Assembly: GCA_964469485.1 (NCBI GenBank)
Contig: CAYXZP010000002.1
Span: 7,427 to 71,426, forward strand
Reading direction: 5' to 3'
Length of the DNA stretch: 64,000 nt
Source of the DNA: CAYXZP01 sp964469485
GTDB taxonomy: Bacteria; Desulfobacterota; Binatia; UBA1149; CAYXZP01
Below the pieces are notes generated by a model, which saw only the letters and a program-made list of their open reading frames with translations, was not told the origin of the DNA and searched no databases. Below are positions 18,501-25,468 of this stretch, in pieces (position 1 is the first letter of the stretch; every line of letters starts with the position of its first letter). A program made the translations under genes and the position numbers.

Positions 18501-19633
18501 GCAGCGGTTCGCAATGCGAGGCCATCGATAGCGGCGGGGTCCTGGCACAGTGCGCGACCGGACCGGATGACAAGTTCTGCAACGGCATATTGCGCGCCGA
18601 CGGCGAGGGGTTCCTTGCCTGCACTTCGGCTACGGACTGTTCGGCGGCGACCATCGGCATCGATGCCGGGGACTGCACCCTCTCGCGCCGCAGACCCTGC
18701 TTCCTCGCCACCATCGTGGCCGGCGGCCAAGCGGACCCGTATTTCCCCCTCTTTGGCGCCGCCTTTTGCGTACCCCCCACTACGAACGCGGGGATCAACG
18801 GTGTTGCCGGTCTTCCCGGCCCCGTCCGCACGCTCACCCAGGCGGAACTCGAGCTTCGCTGCGCCAACAGTCCGAACACGGTCTACCTGCCGGCCCGCGG
18901 CGGATGTGCAGGCAGCCTTGTTTCGACCACGACCATACCGGTGACCCCCGTCTCGACCACCATGACGACCCCCGTCTCGACCACCATGACGACCACCGTC
19001 TCGACCACCACGACGCCGGCGACCACCGTGCCCGCAACCACTGCCACCGTGCCGGCTGGCAGCTACGAGCTGACCTTCCAGCTTGATGACCCCGTGACCG
19101 TCGGGGCGCTCAGTTTCACTATTGGCTACAGCGATGCCGCCGGTGGTTTCGACGGCGAGGGCGACGCGGTCGAGTGTGCTGTTGCCGACGCGCTGTTGCC
19201 GCCCGCGATCGTCGCGTTCAACGACCTCGAGAGCAGCTCAACGCTGACAGTGGGAATTCTCAACACGTCGGGCCTCGAAGGTCCGGGCGAGCTGGTAACC
19301 TGCAGCTTCACGAGCGCAAACGAATCTGTCCTGCAAATCACGGTGACCGATGCTTCGACTCCCGCGGGAGTTGCGCTGTCGCCCGCACCAACGGTGAGCA
19401 TGGTCGAGCTATCTGCCGGTCTCTGCGGCGATGTCACGGGCGACAGTTCGATCTCGGTGACCGACGCGCTGATGATACTGAAAACCGCCGTTGGGATCAG
19501 CGTCGACCTGATCTGTGCTTCCACCAGCGCTCTTTGCGGTGACGTTAACGACGACGGTTCGGTCTCGGTGACCGATGCGTTGTTGGTACTGAAAGCCGCC
19601 GTTGGTATTTCCGTGACCCTCATTTGCAGTTGA
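15521..19633 (+). CDS. Giant secreted multidomain protein: beta-helix, Cys-rich module, cohesin-like, dockerin-like pair
   Basis: 1370 residues. A signal peptide ends WAAPAAAA. Residues ~30-540 are beta-helix repeats paralogous to the 13223 protein. A DUF4215-like unit (CGNSEVDYGETCDDGG) lies near 546. Thr/Ser linkers span ~629-684. A large disulphide-rich module, shared with the 22406 and 31951 proteins, covers ~688-1127. A second Thr linker (~1133-1179) contains an 8-residue tandem repeat. Residues ~1182-1295 (VGALSFTIGYSD ... LTVGILNTSGLEGPG) resemble a cohesin/CBM2-fold beta-sandwich. Two dockerin-like repeats follow (~1302-1328, ~1340-1366). Cohesin plus dockerin on one chain suggests a scaffolding role at the surface. 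The cohesin call is by pattern only. Confidence 0.85.
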   Translation: MVEHVRRSPSLLLSALMLLAWAAPAAAAEVSSADDICAANADPCVIDSNLTVASGSTLDFGARDVEITGAGRLSPDGGLVTLLCGNLSATGGSKKVAIKLLDGASLTIKARRSCSFDATAACLTDDDCAGWTVCNVGTGSIDLNAKVVGQQEYPGSLRMDAADDITVGQTINLSGTEPDSDGGDLDLTAKAGNVTVSGDIDLTSGGNGMGGVITVNAGGDFAVYDEIDARGGDGDGGSIYVTVGGDVLIDADLKMNSRAGAGDGGDIDITADGNVVVGADDSTAVVIDGDGMGPTDFGGGSGSDVALLADGNIVVGKSALIQTNGATPDGDGGYIDLTAGGDITLGGTIEARARGSEGSGGEVWMDAGGDITIESTGELTTTAKDDGGDIWLESDGALVLAGAATSTGGSDSMGGDMMLDAGTDASISGTLKTNVGGSISIDVGTDVSISGSLASKSSEPGDIEVSACRVSLSSGASIEAKGGAATNLFTIGESMTVASGATVKANQNSGVNSIVYRDQYKPPVIEGSVTPAATLTVNPSLAGCPVCGNSEVDYGETCDDGGTVGGDGCASTCQHDACVAATSGYPTVPVCDDGDPCTNDSCGRSSGQCSNLIDCTISGCSSHSDCMVPTTTTTTTTTTTTTTTVDPGGTTTSTTSSSTSSSSTTTSTTTTTTTTSSTSTTTLPPAADDECPGVAMVEFFAASGGACTDDDDCGPGSCQGGYCQTQTRLDAGSTGVQHGGDVNDRSTLHVALDCAGNFPCGVCDIDGIDGGTGASCRCAADNRKVCDRALKNDYNDCGNYSDRACNCYLGPPLPLSAGNTPVCVVNRLARDISGTVDVDLGRAEVELSLRSRVFLGASVIQPCAYCSGDPTAGDGLRQGLCVGGDNDGQSCDGGADNSSFPAPGGGFHSLDCMPTAGKNVSGEGLRIDLTHTTGSSELGHGLNCGFPFIGHTCACRTCSYDTSIPCSSTADCSAAYAGSCTSLGTGINTGRNSCSGSQCEAIDSGGVLAQCATGPDDKFCNGILRADGEGFLACTSATDCSAATIGIDAGDCTLSRRRPCFLATIVAGGQADPYFPLFGAAFCVPPTTNAGINGVAGLPGPVRTLTQAELELRCANSPNTVYLPARGGCAGSLVSTTTIPVTPVSTTMTTPVSTTMTTTVSTTTTPATTVPATTATVPAGSYELTFQLDDPVTVGALSFTIGYSDAAGGFDGEGDAVECAVADALLPPAIVAFNDLESSSTLTVGILNTSGLEGPGELVTCSFTSANESVLQITVTDASTPAGVALSPAPTVSMVELSAGLCGDVTGDSSISVTDALMILKTAVGISVDLICASTSALCGDVNDDGSVSVTDALLVLKAAVGISVTLICS
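17408..17571 (+). repeat. Low-complexity Thr/Ser-coding tract
   Basis: ACG/ACC/ACA-rich sequence inside the 15521 gene, encoding two threonine/serine linkers broken by DPGG. It is a linker and possible O-glycosylation site, also prone to slippage and assembly error. Confidence 0.75.
18944..19015 (+). repeat. 24-bp tandem repeat, three copies
   Basis: Units 18944-18967, 18968-18991 and 18992-19015 encode (T)PVSTTMT-type octads. The first two are identical and the third differs by two bases. Part of a Thr linker in the 15521 gene. Confidence 0.8.
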
Positions 19634-20073
19634 GGGTTCGCCAGCCGATGGCCGAGGCCCTGAGGCAGGCCCGCTTGGCGGCCGAAGCGGGCGAGGTGCC
19701 GGTCGGGGCCGTCCTCGTCGTCGACGGCAAGGAGCTTGCAGCCGGCTTCAACCGCACACTTGCCGATAGTGACCCTACCGCGCACGCCGAGATCGTCGTG
19801 CTTCGCGAAGCGGCCCGGCGTCTCGGCAACCACAGGACCGGCGGCAGGCTCTACGTGACCCTCGAGCCCTGCATCATGTGTATGGGTGCCATGGTGCAGG
19901 CGCGCATCGAAGGGCTGGTATTCGCCGTCCGCGACCCCAAGGCCGGCGCGGCAGTGTCGTTATACACGGTCGCCGGTGACGGGCGCCTCAACCATCGTTT
20001 CGACGTGGCCGAAGGACCGGGGGCGGAGGATTCGGCCGCCCTGTTGCGTGAGTTCTTCGAGCAGCGCCGCTGA
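19624..20073 (+). CDS. tadA: tRNA-specific adenosine deaminase TadA
   Basis: 149 residues from TTG 19624. HAE in DPTAHAEIVVLREA supplies the zinc-binding His and proton-shuttle Glu, and EPCIMC supplies the two zinc cysteines. GEVPVGAVLV and FAVRDPKAGA are also typical. It deaminates A34 to inosine in tRNA-Arg(ACG) in the cytoplasm and is usually essential. The start is uncertain: TTG 19624 and TTG 19630 overlap the upstream stop and give the normal length, while ATG 19648 gives a slightly short protein. The tRNA-Ser gene lies 56 bp downstream. Confidence 0.92.
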   Translation: MQLRVRQPMAEALRQARLAAEAGEVPVGAVLVVDGKELAAGFNRTLADSDPTAHAEIVVLREAARRLGNHRTGGRLYVTLEPCIMCMGAMVQARIEGLVFAVRDPKAGAAVSLYTVAGDGRLNHRFDVAEGPGAEDSAALLREFFEQRR

Positions 20074-20082
20074 CCGGCTGGC

Positions 20083-20111
20083 TTGCCTCCGTCCCTGGGC
20101 GCCGCTTAAAT
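20083..20111 (+). promoter_or_regulatory. Candidate promoter of tRNA-Ser
   Basis: TTGCCT (20083-20088), a 17-nt spacer, then TTAAAT (20106-20111). Each box matches four of six consensus bases. The -10 box ends 18 nt before the tRNA, in the gap after tadA. Confidence 0.45.
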
Positions 20112-20129
20112 CCGCTGGCTGTTTGTTAC

Positions 20130-20219
20130 GGAGAGGTGTCCGAGTCCGGTTGAAGGAGCACGACTCGAAATCGTGTGACCCTTCGGGGTCCGTGGGTTCG
20201 AATCCCACCCTCTCCGCCA
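20130..20219 (+). tRNA. tRNA-Ser (anticodon CGA)
   Basis: 90 nt including an encoded CCA. The acceptor stem GGAGAGG pairs with CCTCTCC, with discriminator G. The anticodon arm CACGA-CTCGAAA-TCGTG gives anticodon CGA (20166-20168), reading UCG. A long variable arm (GACCCTTCGGGGTC region) marks it as a class II serine tRNA. The T arm has GTGGGTTCGAATCCCAC. Confidence 0.96.
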
Positions 20220-20222
20220 CAG

Positions 20223-21266
20223 CTAGCGCTGCCGGTACTGCGAGGCGGTCACGCCGGTCCAGCGTTTAAAGGCCCGCCGGAAACTGGCCGGGTTCTCGTA
20301 GCCGCACAGGTAGGCTGCGTCCTCGATAGTGATCTCCGGCCGCCTGAACAGGTCGCGGGCCAACTCCAGGCGGGTCTCATCTACGAGCTGTTGGTAACTG
20401 CTGCCGGCGGCGGCCAGCCTCCGTTTCATGCCGCTTGCACTCATGGCGAGCCGGCGGGCGACCTCGTTGAGGCTGAGCGGTTTGCCGGGCCGCCGGACTA
20501 TCACGGCGCGCACCTTGTCGAGGAAGTTTTCCTCGTCGTAGCGGCGCGCGGCCACGATCTCCTCGCATTGTTCGGCCAGGAGCCGCTCGGCCGCCGGGTC
20601 TGCGCCGGGGGGGCGGAAGCTGAGGAGTTCGGCCGAGACCAGCAGGGCATTCTCCACGCAGCCGAAGACCACAGGACAACCGTAGGCTTTCTCGTAGGCC
20701 GTGACGTTGGCGGGTCGGTCGATAGCGAAACGGGTCTCCGAGAGGGGGAATCTGCCGTGGGTCGTCGTGCGCATGATGCTCACTATCGCCGCCATGGTGA
20801 AGTCAACGACGTAACGGTAGACGGCAGGGGAGAACTCGTATGGCGTCGTGGGCAGGAGCTTCACGTCAGTGCCCTCCCCGGCGTAGTCGAGTTTCATCAT
20901 CGTTCCCGTCATGGAAAAGTAGCGCACGGCGAAGTCCCTCGAGTTTTGAAGCTGGCTGTTGGTAAGAAGCGCGTAGCCGAACAGGCCGTACTCGGGAGGG
21001 CGCACGGTACGGCCGATCCGGAGGCCGAGATCGGGTTCACCGCTGAGTTCTAGGCAGTTATGGATGAGGCGCACATAGTCGCTCACATACCCCCGGCCCT
21101 GGTCGAGTTCCGCGAACTGAAAGTTCACGTCTTTGCATATGTCGTGACAGTCGAAGCCGCGTTCACGCATGCGGCCGAACAGAATCTTCGCGCTCTCGGG
21201 CGCTACCGTATCATCGGTTCGTGCGGCCGGGGTGGCCGGAGTCGAGCGCTGGACGGCGCTGCTCAC
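20223..21266 (-). CDS. AraC-family transcriptional regulator (distal of tandem pair)
   Basis: 347 residues from GTG 21266, chosen because it overlaps the upstream stop as GTGA. The N-terminal ~230 residues match the arabinose-binding-like domain of OruR/ArgR-type AraC proteins. The C-terminal ~100 residues hold the double helix-turn-helix: LSLNEVARRLAMSASGMKRRL and IEDAAYLCGYENPASFRRAFKRWTG. It is a cytoplasmic DNA-binding activator responding to an unknown small molecule. It is similar to the overlapping upstream gene, so the pair probably arose by duplication. Targets are unclear. Confidence 0.88.
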   Translation of the reverse strand: MSSAVQRSTPATPAARTDDTVAPESAKILFGRMRERGFDCHDICKDVNFQFAELDQGRGYVSDYVRLIHNCLELSGEPDLGLRIGRTVRPPEYGLFGYALLTNSQLQNSRDFAVRYFSMTGTMMKLDYAGEGTDVKLLPTTPYEFSPAVYRYVVDFTMAAIVSIMRTTTHGRFPLSETRFAIDRPANVTAYEKAYGCPVVFGCVENALLVSAELLSFRPPGADPAAERLLAEQCEEIVAARRYDEENFLDKVRAVIVRRPGKPLSLNEVARRLAMSASGMKRRLAAAGSSYQQLVDETRLELARDLFRRPEITIEDAAYLCGYENPASFRRAFKRWTGVTASQYRQR

Positions 21267-22294
21267 GCGGCAGCCTCCGCGTGCCGCCTGCGCAGTTCGC
21301 GCGGCGACATCCCGGTCCAACGCCGGCAGGCCTTTCGGAAGTTGGCGGTTTCAGCGTAGCCGAGTACGCGGCTGATTGCGGCCACGCTCTGGTCGGTCTG
21401 TTCCAGATACTCCATGGCCAGTCCCTGGAGGGCTTCATCGACGATCTCACGGACCGAGGTGCCGCGGGCGTTGAGATAGCGCCTGAGCTGTCTCTCGCCG
21501 ATTCCGATCAGGTCCGTAATACGGTCCGCGCTCGAGTAAACGCGCGGGTCCGCGATAACCGCCTGACAGATCGTGCTGCGTATGTCGGTGTCAAGGCCGC
21601 CACCGTCCTGGCCGCTGGCGGCCAAGGGGTCATAACCGATGACCGCCATTTCCAGGATGGGCCGCGGGACGAGAAACTCGGCCCGGTCGTGGTCGAAACT
21701 GACCGAGCAGCCGCAGAAGTCTTCGTAGGCGCGCGCGTCCTCGGGCCGCTGGTACGGCAAGCGTAGGTGCAGCGGTGCGGCGTCCATGTTGCCCGACACC
21801 AGTCGCACCTGGGCTATGATCTCGGCAACCCAGGCATCGCTGCAGTAACGCGTGGCCGTTCCGAGCCGGAACCGGGGGTAGCCGCGCAGCGTGAGCGTGT
21901 GCTCCTCGAAGCGGAATACGGCGCGTATGAGCGTCTGGGCCAGAAACTCGTAGTTCTGGCTCATTGCCAGGATCTCTCCGACACTACGGCAGGACGAGGC
22001 CATCAGCAGGCCCGCCACCCCGTAGTCGGCGATGCTGTCGCGCTGGCCCACCACCAGGCCGAGAGAGCCGCGGCCGGACAGCTCAAGGGCGCGACGCACT
22101 ATGTGCCGGAAACGCGGGACGGTTACCGAGGCGTAGGGTCCGTGGAGACGCTCGGGCGTGAGGCCATAGAGCCCGAGTAGCTCGGTACTGTCGACGCCCG
22201 TGGCCTCGAGGCCGGTGACCAGGTTGCGCAGGTGTCTCATCGGCACGAAAGACCAGGGCTCCTGCTCGCTTGCTACTCTATCCTCTGTGACCAC
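21263..22294 (-). CDS. AraC-family transcriptional regulator (proximal of tandem pair)
   Basis: 343 residues from GTG 22294. The ligand-binding half (to about 235) contains the family segment SRGSLGLVVGQRDSIADYGVAG-type, read here as GRGSLGLVVGQRDSIADYG. The C-terminal HTH region includes GIGERQLRRYLNARGTS and QSVAAISRVLGYAETANFRKACRRWTG. It has the same architecture as the gene it overlaps by 4 nt, so the two are probably coupled in translation. It is divergent from the secreted cysteine-rich gene at 22406 across 111 bp, which might be one target; that is inference from position. Confidence 0.88.
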   Translation of the reverse strand: MVTEDRVASEQEPWSFVPMRHLRNLVTGLEATGVDSTELLGLYGLTPERLHGPYASVTVPRFRHIVRRALELSGRGSLGLVVGQRDSIADYGVAGLLMASSCRSVGEILAMSQNYEFLAQTLIRAVFRFEEHTLTLRGYPRFRLGTATRYCSDAWVAEIIAQVRLVSGNMDAAPLHLRLPYQRPEDARAYEDFCGCSVSFDHDRAEFLVPRPILEMAVIGYDPLAASGQDGGGLDTDIRSTICQAVIADPRVYSSADRITDLIGIGERQLRRYLNARGTSVREIVDEALQGLAMEYLEQTDQSVAAISRVLGYAETANFRKACRRWTGMSPRELRRRHAEAAA

Positions 22295-22344
22295 TATGAT
22301 ACATCCTTGACGCTACGGGTACCCCCCCCCTCAGGACCGAAAAT

Positions 22345-22359
22345 GCCCCCTTTTTGGCC
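22345..22359. promoter_or_regulatory. C-tract/T-tract element upstream of secreted gene
   Basis: GCCCCCTTTTTGGCC lies in the 111-bp divergent gap between the AraC gene and the 22406 gene; a separate run of ten Cs starts at 22322. It resembles the hairpins at 1694 and 31805 but has a poorer G arm. Confidence 0.25.
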
Positions 22360-22405
22360 TCTCTAGCAAGCGTCCTAGGCTCTTAGTCGCGGTAGACTAG
22401 GGCTT

Positions 22406-24511
22406 GTGCGAAGGATTGCACGCAGTTGTGCGCTACTGGGGTTTCTTTCGATGGTCTCGCTGGCCGCTGCGGCCCCGGCCGCGGCCTGGACCTTTTACGA
22501 GGGCAAGTGCCGCGCCGAGATCTCCAAGACCCTGGCCAAGTACAGCTCCACCCAGTTCAAGAACATCGGAAAATGTCACCGCCTGCGTAACAGGCGCCAG
22601 CTTCCGGAGGCGTGGGACTGCAACGACCCAGCAACCGCCGACCGTGAAGGTAAGGGCGAGCGAGCTGCTATAAGACTCCGCAGGGCTATAGGGGGCACTG
22701 CCGACCGCTGCCATCACAAGATCAGCGGGGAGTCCTTCGACACCGTCCTGGCCAACTTCACGCGTTGCCCCTCACCGGCTGCCGAGACCGATGATGGCGG
22801 CGCGACCACGGGCATCGACAGCTTCGCCGAGCTGGCCGACTGCCTACTTGCACTCGGCGACGGTCTAGTCTCGCAGCTTGGCGGGAGCCTGCTCGGTACG
22901 CCAGTGCCGACGGAGGCTCGTCCGGGGGCCCGGCGCTGTCATTGGATGATCGCCAAGATGACAGGGAAATACCTCAACACCGTGCAGCACGTACGCGGCC
23001 GAGCGCAAGCGAAGGCGGATCGCTCGGGGGTGCACGAGGTGTACGGTCAGGTCGGGGCCGACCTTAACCGGAAGATCAACAAGGCCGAAGCAAAGCTCGC
23101 CGGTGCCATATACAAGAAATGCGGGCGCTTCCCGCTGGAGGACCTCGACGACATCCAGTCCTGCGCCGACGACAGCGAGGGGCTTGCCGAGTGCGTGGTC
23201 GAGATAGCCCGGCGCAGCGGCCGCGGTCTGGCCGCGCTCGGGTTCGAGCTGCCCGAGCACTGCCCTAGCCGGGCCCTCCTGACGGCGCGGGCCGGAATCG
23301 GCGATGAGATCACGGCCACCCGCCTCGACGTCGGCTTCACGGGCCTGGCCCACGGCATGGACATCATGGACGGCATTGTAAGCGCGGTTAGCCTCGACTG
23401 TGACCCCGACTGCGGCGATTGTGAGGTGAGCCAGGACCCACTCCGAAACCTTCCGACCGGTTTCTGTCGTTGCGAAGCGAACCCCACGGTTAAGTGCGAC
23501 GTGATAGCCGGCCCCGACGCCGACGATTGCGGGGGCGGGATGTGCCGCTGCATGTTCGGGCCACCGCTGGCCATCGCTGCCGGGGGTGTTCCTGTCTGTG
23601 TGGTCAACGAGCTTCAGGGCGACCTGGAGGGAACGGCCGATGCCGGGACCGGGGAGGCCACGGTCTCGGTGGGCCTGCGCTCGAAGGTGCACCTCGGCAT
23701 CGCTGGGCTGCAGCCATGTCCCATCTGCGAGGGGGATGGTGTCATCAACGACGGCATGGACGGCGGTGTCTGCAATGGAGGGCCGCGCGACGGGCTCCCC
23801 TGTGACGCGAACGCCACCGATCTGACCTTCGGCGCCGTCAGCTACGAGTGCCTGCCCGAACCCGGCAGCGGGGTCACCGGCAGCGGACTGGTGCTGTCGA
23901 TGACGATGACCAGTGACGTTTCATCATTGCCCTTCGGCACGACCTGCGATGCGCCGGCCGACACGATGCAGTGTGCCTGCGCGGTATGCTCGGGCGACAG
24001 TTCGCTTGCCTGCAACGACGACGAGACATGCAAGGAGGTCGAGGCCGGCGACTGCACGAGCAGCGGGGGCGGCGCCGTTCGCTTTCCCAACCAGTGCGGT
24101 GACGGGGTCTGTCTCGATCAGGGCAACGGCAATGGTGAGTGTGGTGCTGCCGGTCCGGTCGAGAACTACTGCGACAACATGCTGCGCGCTAACGGTCGGG
24201 GCCTTCTCGCTTGCCAGACCGACGAGGATTGCCTGACTTACGCCTCCCAGTGTCCCGATGGCGACTGCGGGGTCTGCAGCATCGCCGAACCGCGCGCCTG
24301 CTTCCTCGATCCCATTACGGCAAGTGGCGGGGCAACCCCCGATCGCGCCGACATGGTTACGACCTTTTGCGTGCCGCCGACAGCTAGTGCCGCTGTCAAC
24401 AGCGTGTTGGGACTTCCGGGCGCGGCTCGCTTCAAGGTGAGTTTCGACGTCGAGGGACAGTGCGCCAACGGCGCGCCCTTCGATAAGCCCGGCGGCTCCA
24501 ACTGCATGTAG
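22406..24511 (+). CDS. Secreted cysteine-rich protein with CX21C motifs and shared C-terminal module
   Basis: 701 residues from GTG 22406 (AGGG just upstream). A signal peptide ends AAAAPAAA-WTF. A C-x21-C motif lies at C35-C57. A second copy starts at C178 but has Ala at 200 where the second Cys should be. Lys-rich helices (KINKAEAKLAGAIYKKC) follow each. Residues ~290-701 are the disulphide-rich module also found in the 15521 and 31951 proteins: CRCMFGPPLAIAAGGVPVCVVN, later YCDNMLRANGRGLLAC, RACFLDPI and AAVNSVLGLPGAAR. No enzyme motif is visible. It is an extracellular or periplasmic protein of unknown role. Confidence 0.85.
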   Translation: MRRIARSCALLGFLSMVSLAAAAPAAAWTFYEGKCRAEISKTLAKYSSTQFKNIGKCHRLRNRRQLPEAWDCNDPATADREGKGERAAIRLRRAIGGTADRCHHKISGESFDTVLANFTRCPSPAAETDDGGATTGIDSFAELADCLLALGDGLVSQLGGSLLGTPVPTEARPGARRCHWMIAKMTGKYLNTVQHVRGRAQAKADRSGVHEVYGQVGADLNRKINKAEAKLAGAIYKKCGRFPLEDLDDIQSCADDSEGLAECVVEIARRSGRGLAALGFELPEHCPSRALLTARAGIGDEITATRLDVGFTGLAHGMDIMDGIVSAVSLDCDPDCGDCEVSQDPLRNLPTGFCRCEANPTVKCDVIAGPDADDCGGGMCRCMFGPPLAIAAGGVPVCVVNELQGDLEGTADAGTGEATVSVGLRSKVHLGIAGLQPCPICEGDGVINDGMDGGVCNGGPRDGLPCDANATDLTFGAVSYECLPEPGSGVTGSGLVLSMTMTSDVSSLPFGTTCDAPADTMQCACAVCSGDSSLACNDDETCKEVEAGDCTSSGGGAVRFPNQCGDGVCLDQGNGNGECGAAGPVENYCDNMLRANGRGLLACQTDEDCLTYASQCPDGDCGVCSIAEPRACFLDPITASGGATPDRADMVTTFCVPPTASAAVNSVLGLPGAARFKVSFDVEGQCANGAPFDKPGGSNCM

Positions 24512-24512
24512 A

Positions 24513-24529
24513 AAGCCGCTCCGCGGCTT
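24513..24529 (+). terminator. Hairpin after secreted gene
   Basis: AAGCCGC, TCC, GCGGCTT is a perfect 7-bp stem directly after the stop at 24511. No T run follows, so it may terminate poorly or protect the 3' end. Confidence 0.45.
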
Positions 24530-24586
24530 CATCACGCCACCGTTCTACTGCTATGCTCGGCCGGCTATTTCTTGGACCACTCGAGC

Positions 24587-25468
24587 ATGGGCGTAGTTTC
24601 GATCTCGGTCGCCGCGTTCTTCTTCGGTCTCGTTCTGGCCGCAGGTCCGGCGCGGGCGGCCGGGCCCGTCCATCTGGAGACGCCGAGTGAGCGTGAGGTC
24701 GAACGCTGGCTGCCCGAGGGTGGGGCCCTCGACGGCCGCGCGCTCTACGACCGCTTTCTAAAGAACCGCCGCCGCCTGCGCACCGCCTATCAACAGGGCC
24801 GGATAGTATCGAGCGACCCCGGCGGCAACCCCCAGGAGGTGCGCTTCTGGATGCACTGGAAGGATTACCGGGATGCGGCTGACGACCCCGTCAACGGGCT
24901 CTACTCGAAGGCCCTGGTCAAACTCTCCGGACCCCACGAGGTGCGCCACAGCGGCTACCTGTACGTCCATCGCTCCGACCGTAGCGACGATCAGTTCATG
25001 TACTCCCCCAACCGCGGCCGTACCGCACGCGTACGTGTGCACGGACAGAGCGTGGCGGGCACCGATTTTACCTTCGACGATTTTCTTCTCACCCTCGACG
25101 ACGTCGAGGACGCCGACTACCGCCGTTTCTCGGACGAGGAGATAGGCGGTGTGCCCGTCTACGTCGTCGAAGCCACGATGAAGCCTTCGAGCGAGTCGCG
25201 CTACACGCGCAGCATCAGCTATCTCGAGCAGGAACACTATGTGCCCCTGCGCACGCGCTATTGGGACGAGATCGGCGTCGAGTCAAAACTGCTGGTCTCA
25301 CCGCACACGGGCATACGGGAGTTCGACGGCGTCTGGGTCGCCACCGTCTCTACGATGACCGATATCCTCGAGGACACCGACTCGACCATGTACGTCGACC
25401 TGCTGACCCCCAACCCGGGCTTGGGGGACGGGGTCTTCTCGATCGCCGCCCTCGAGGCAAAGCCCTAG
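24587..25468 (+). CDS. LolA-like outer-membrane lipoprotein-sorting protein
   Basis: 293 residues from ATG 24587 (a TTG 15 nt upstream is also in frame). A signal peptide ends GPARA-AGP. The mature protein has motifs of the LolA-like family that accompanies MMPL transporters: YSPNRGRTARVRV, GTDFTFDDF, then YVVEATMK and YLEQEHYVPLRTRYWDE. The family is a half-barrel periplasmic chaperone for lipids or lipoproteins. Its stop overlaps that of the convergent MMPL gene by 4 nt. The two may work together in lipid transfer to the outer membrane, though they are not cotranscribed. Confidence 0.85.
   Translation: MGVVSISVAAFFFGLVLAAGPARAAGPVHLETPSEREVERWLPEGGALDGRALYDRFLKNRRRLRTAYQQGRIVSSDPGGNPQEVRFWMHWKDYRDAADDPVNGLYSKALVKLSGPHEVRHSGYLYVHRSDRSDDQFMYSPNRGRTARVRVHGQSVAGTDFTFDDFLLTLDDVEDADYRRFSDEEIGGVPVYVVEATMKPSSESRYTRSISYLEQEHYVPLRTRYWDEIGVESKLLVSPHTGIREFDGVWVATVSTMTDILEDTDSTMYVDLLTPNPGLGDGVFSIAALEAKP

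Noticed and set aside
17408..19020. Repeats that could suggest a CRISPR array
   Set aside because: They are in frame, code for Thr/Ser linkers, and have no spacers of regular length.
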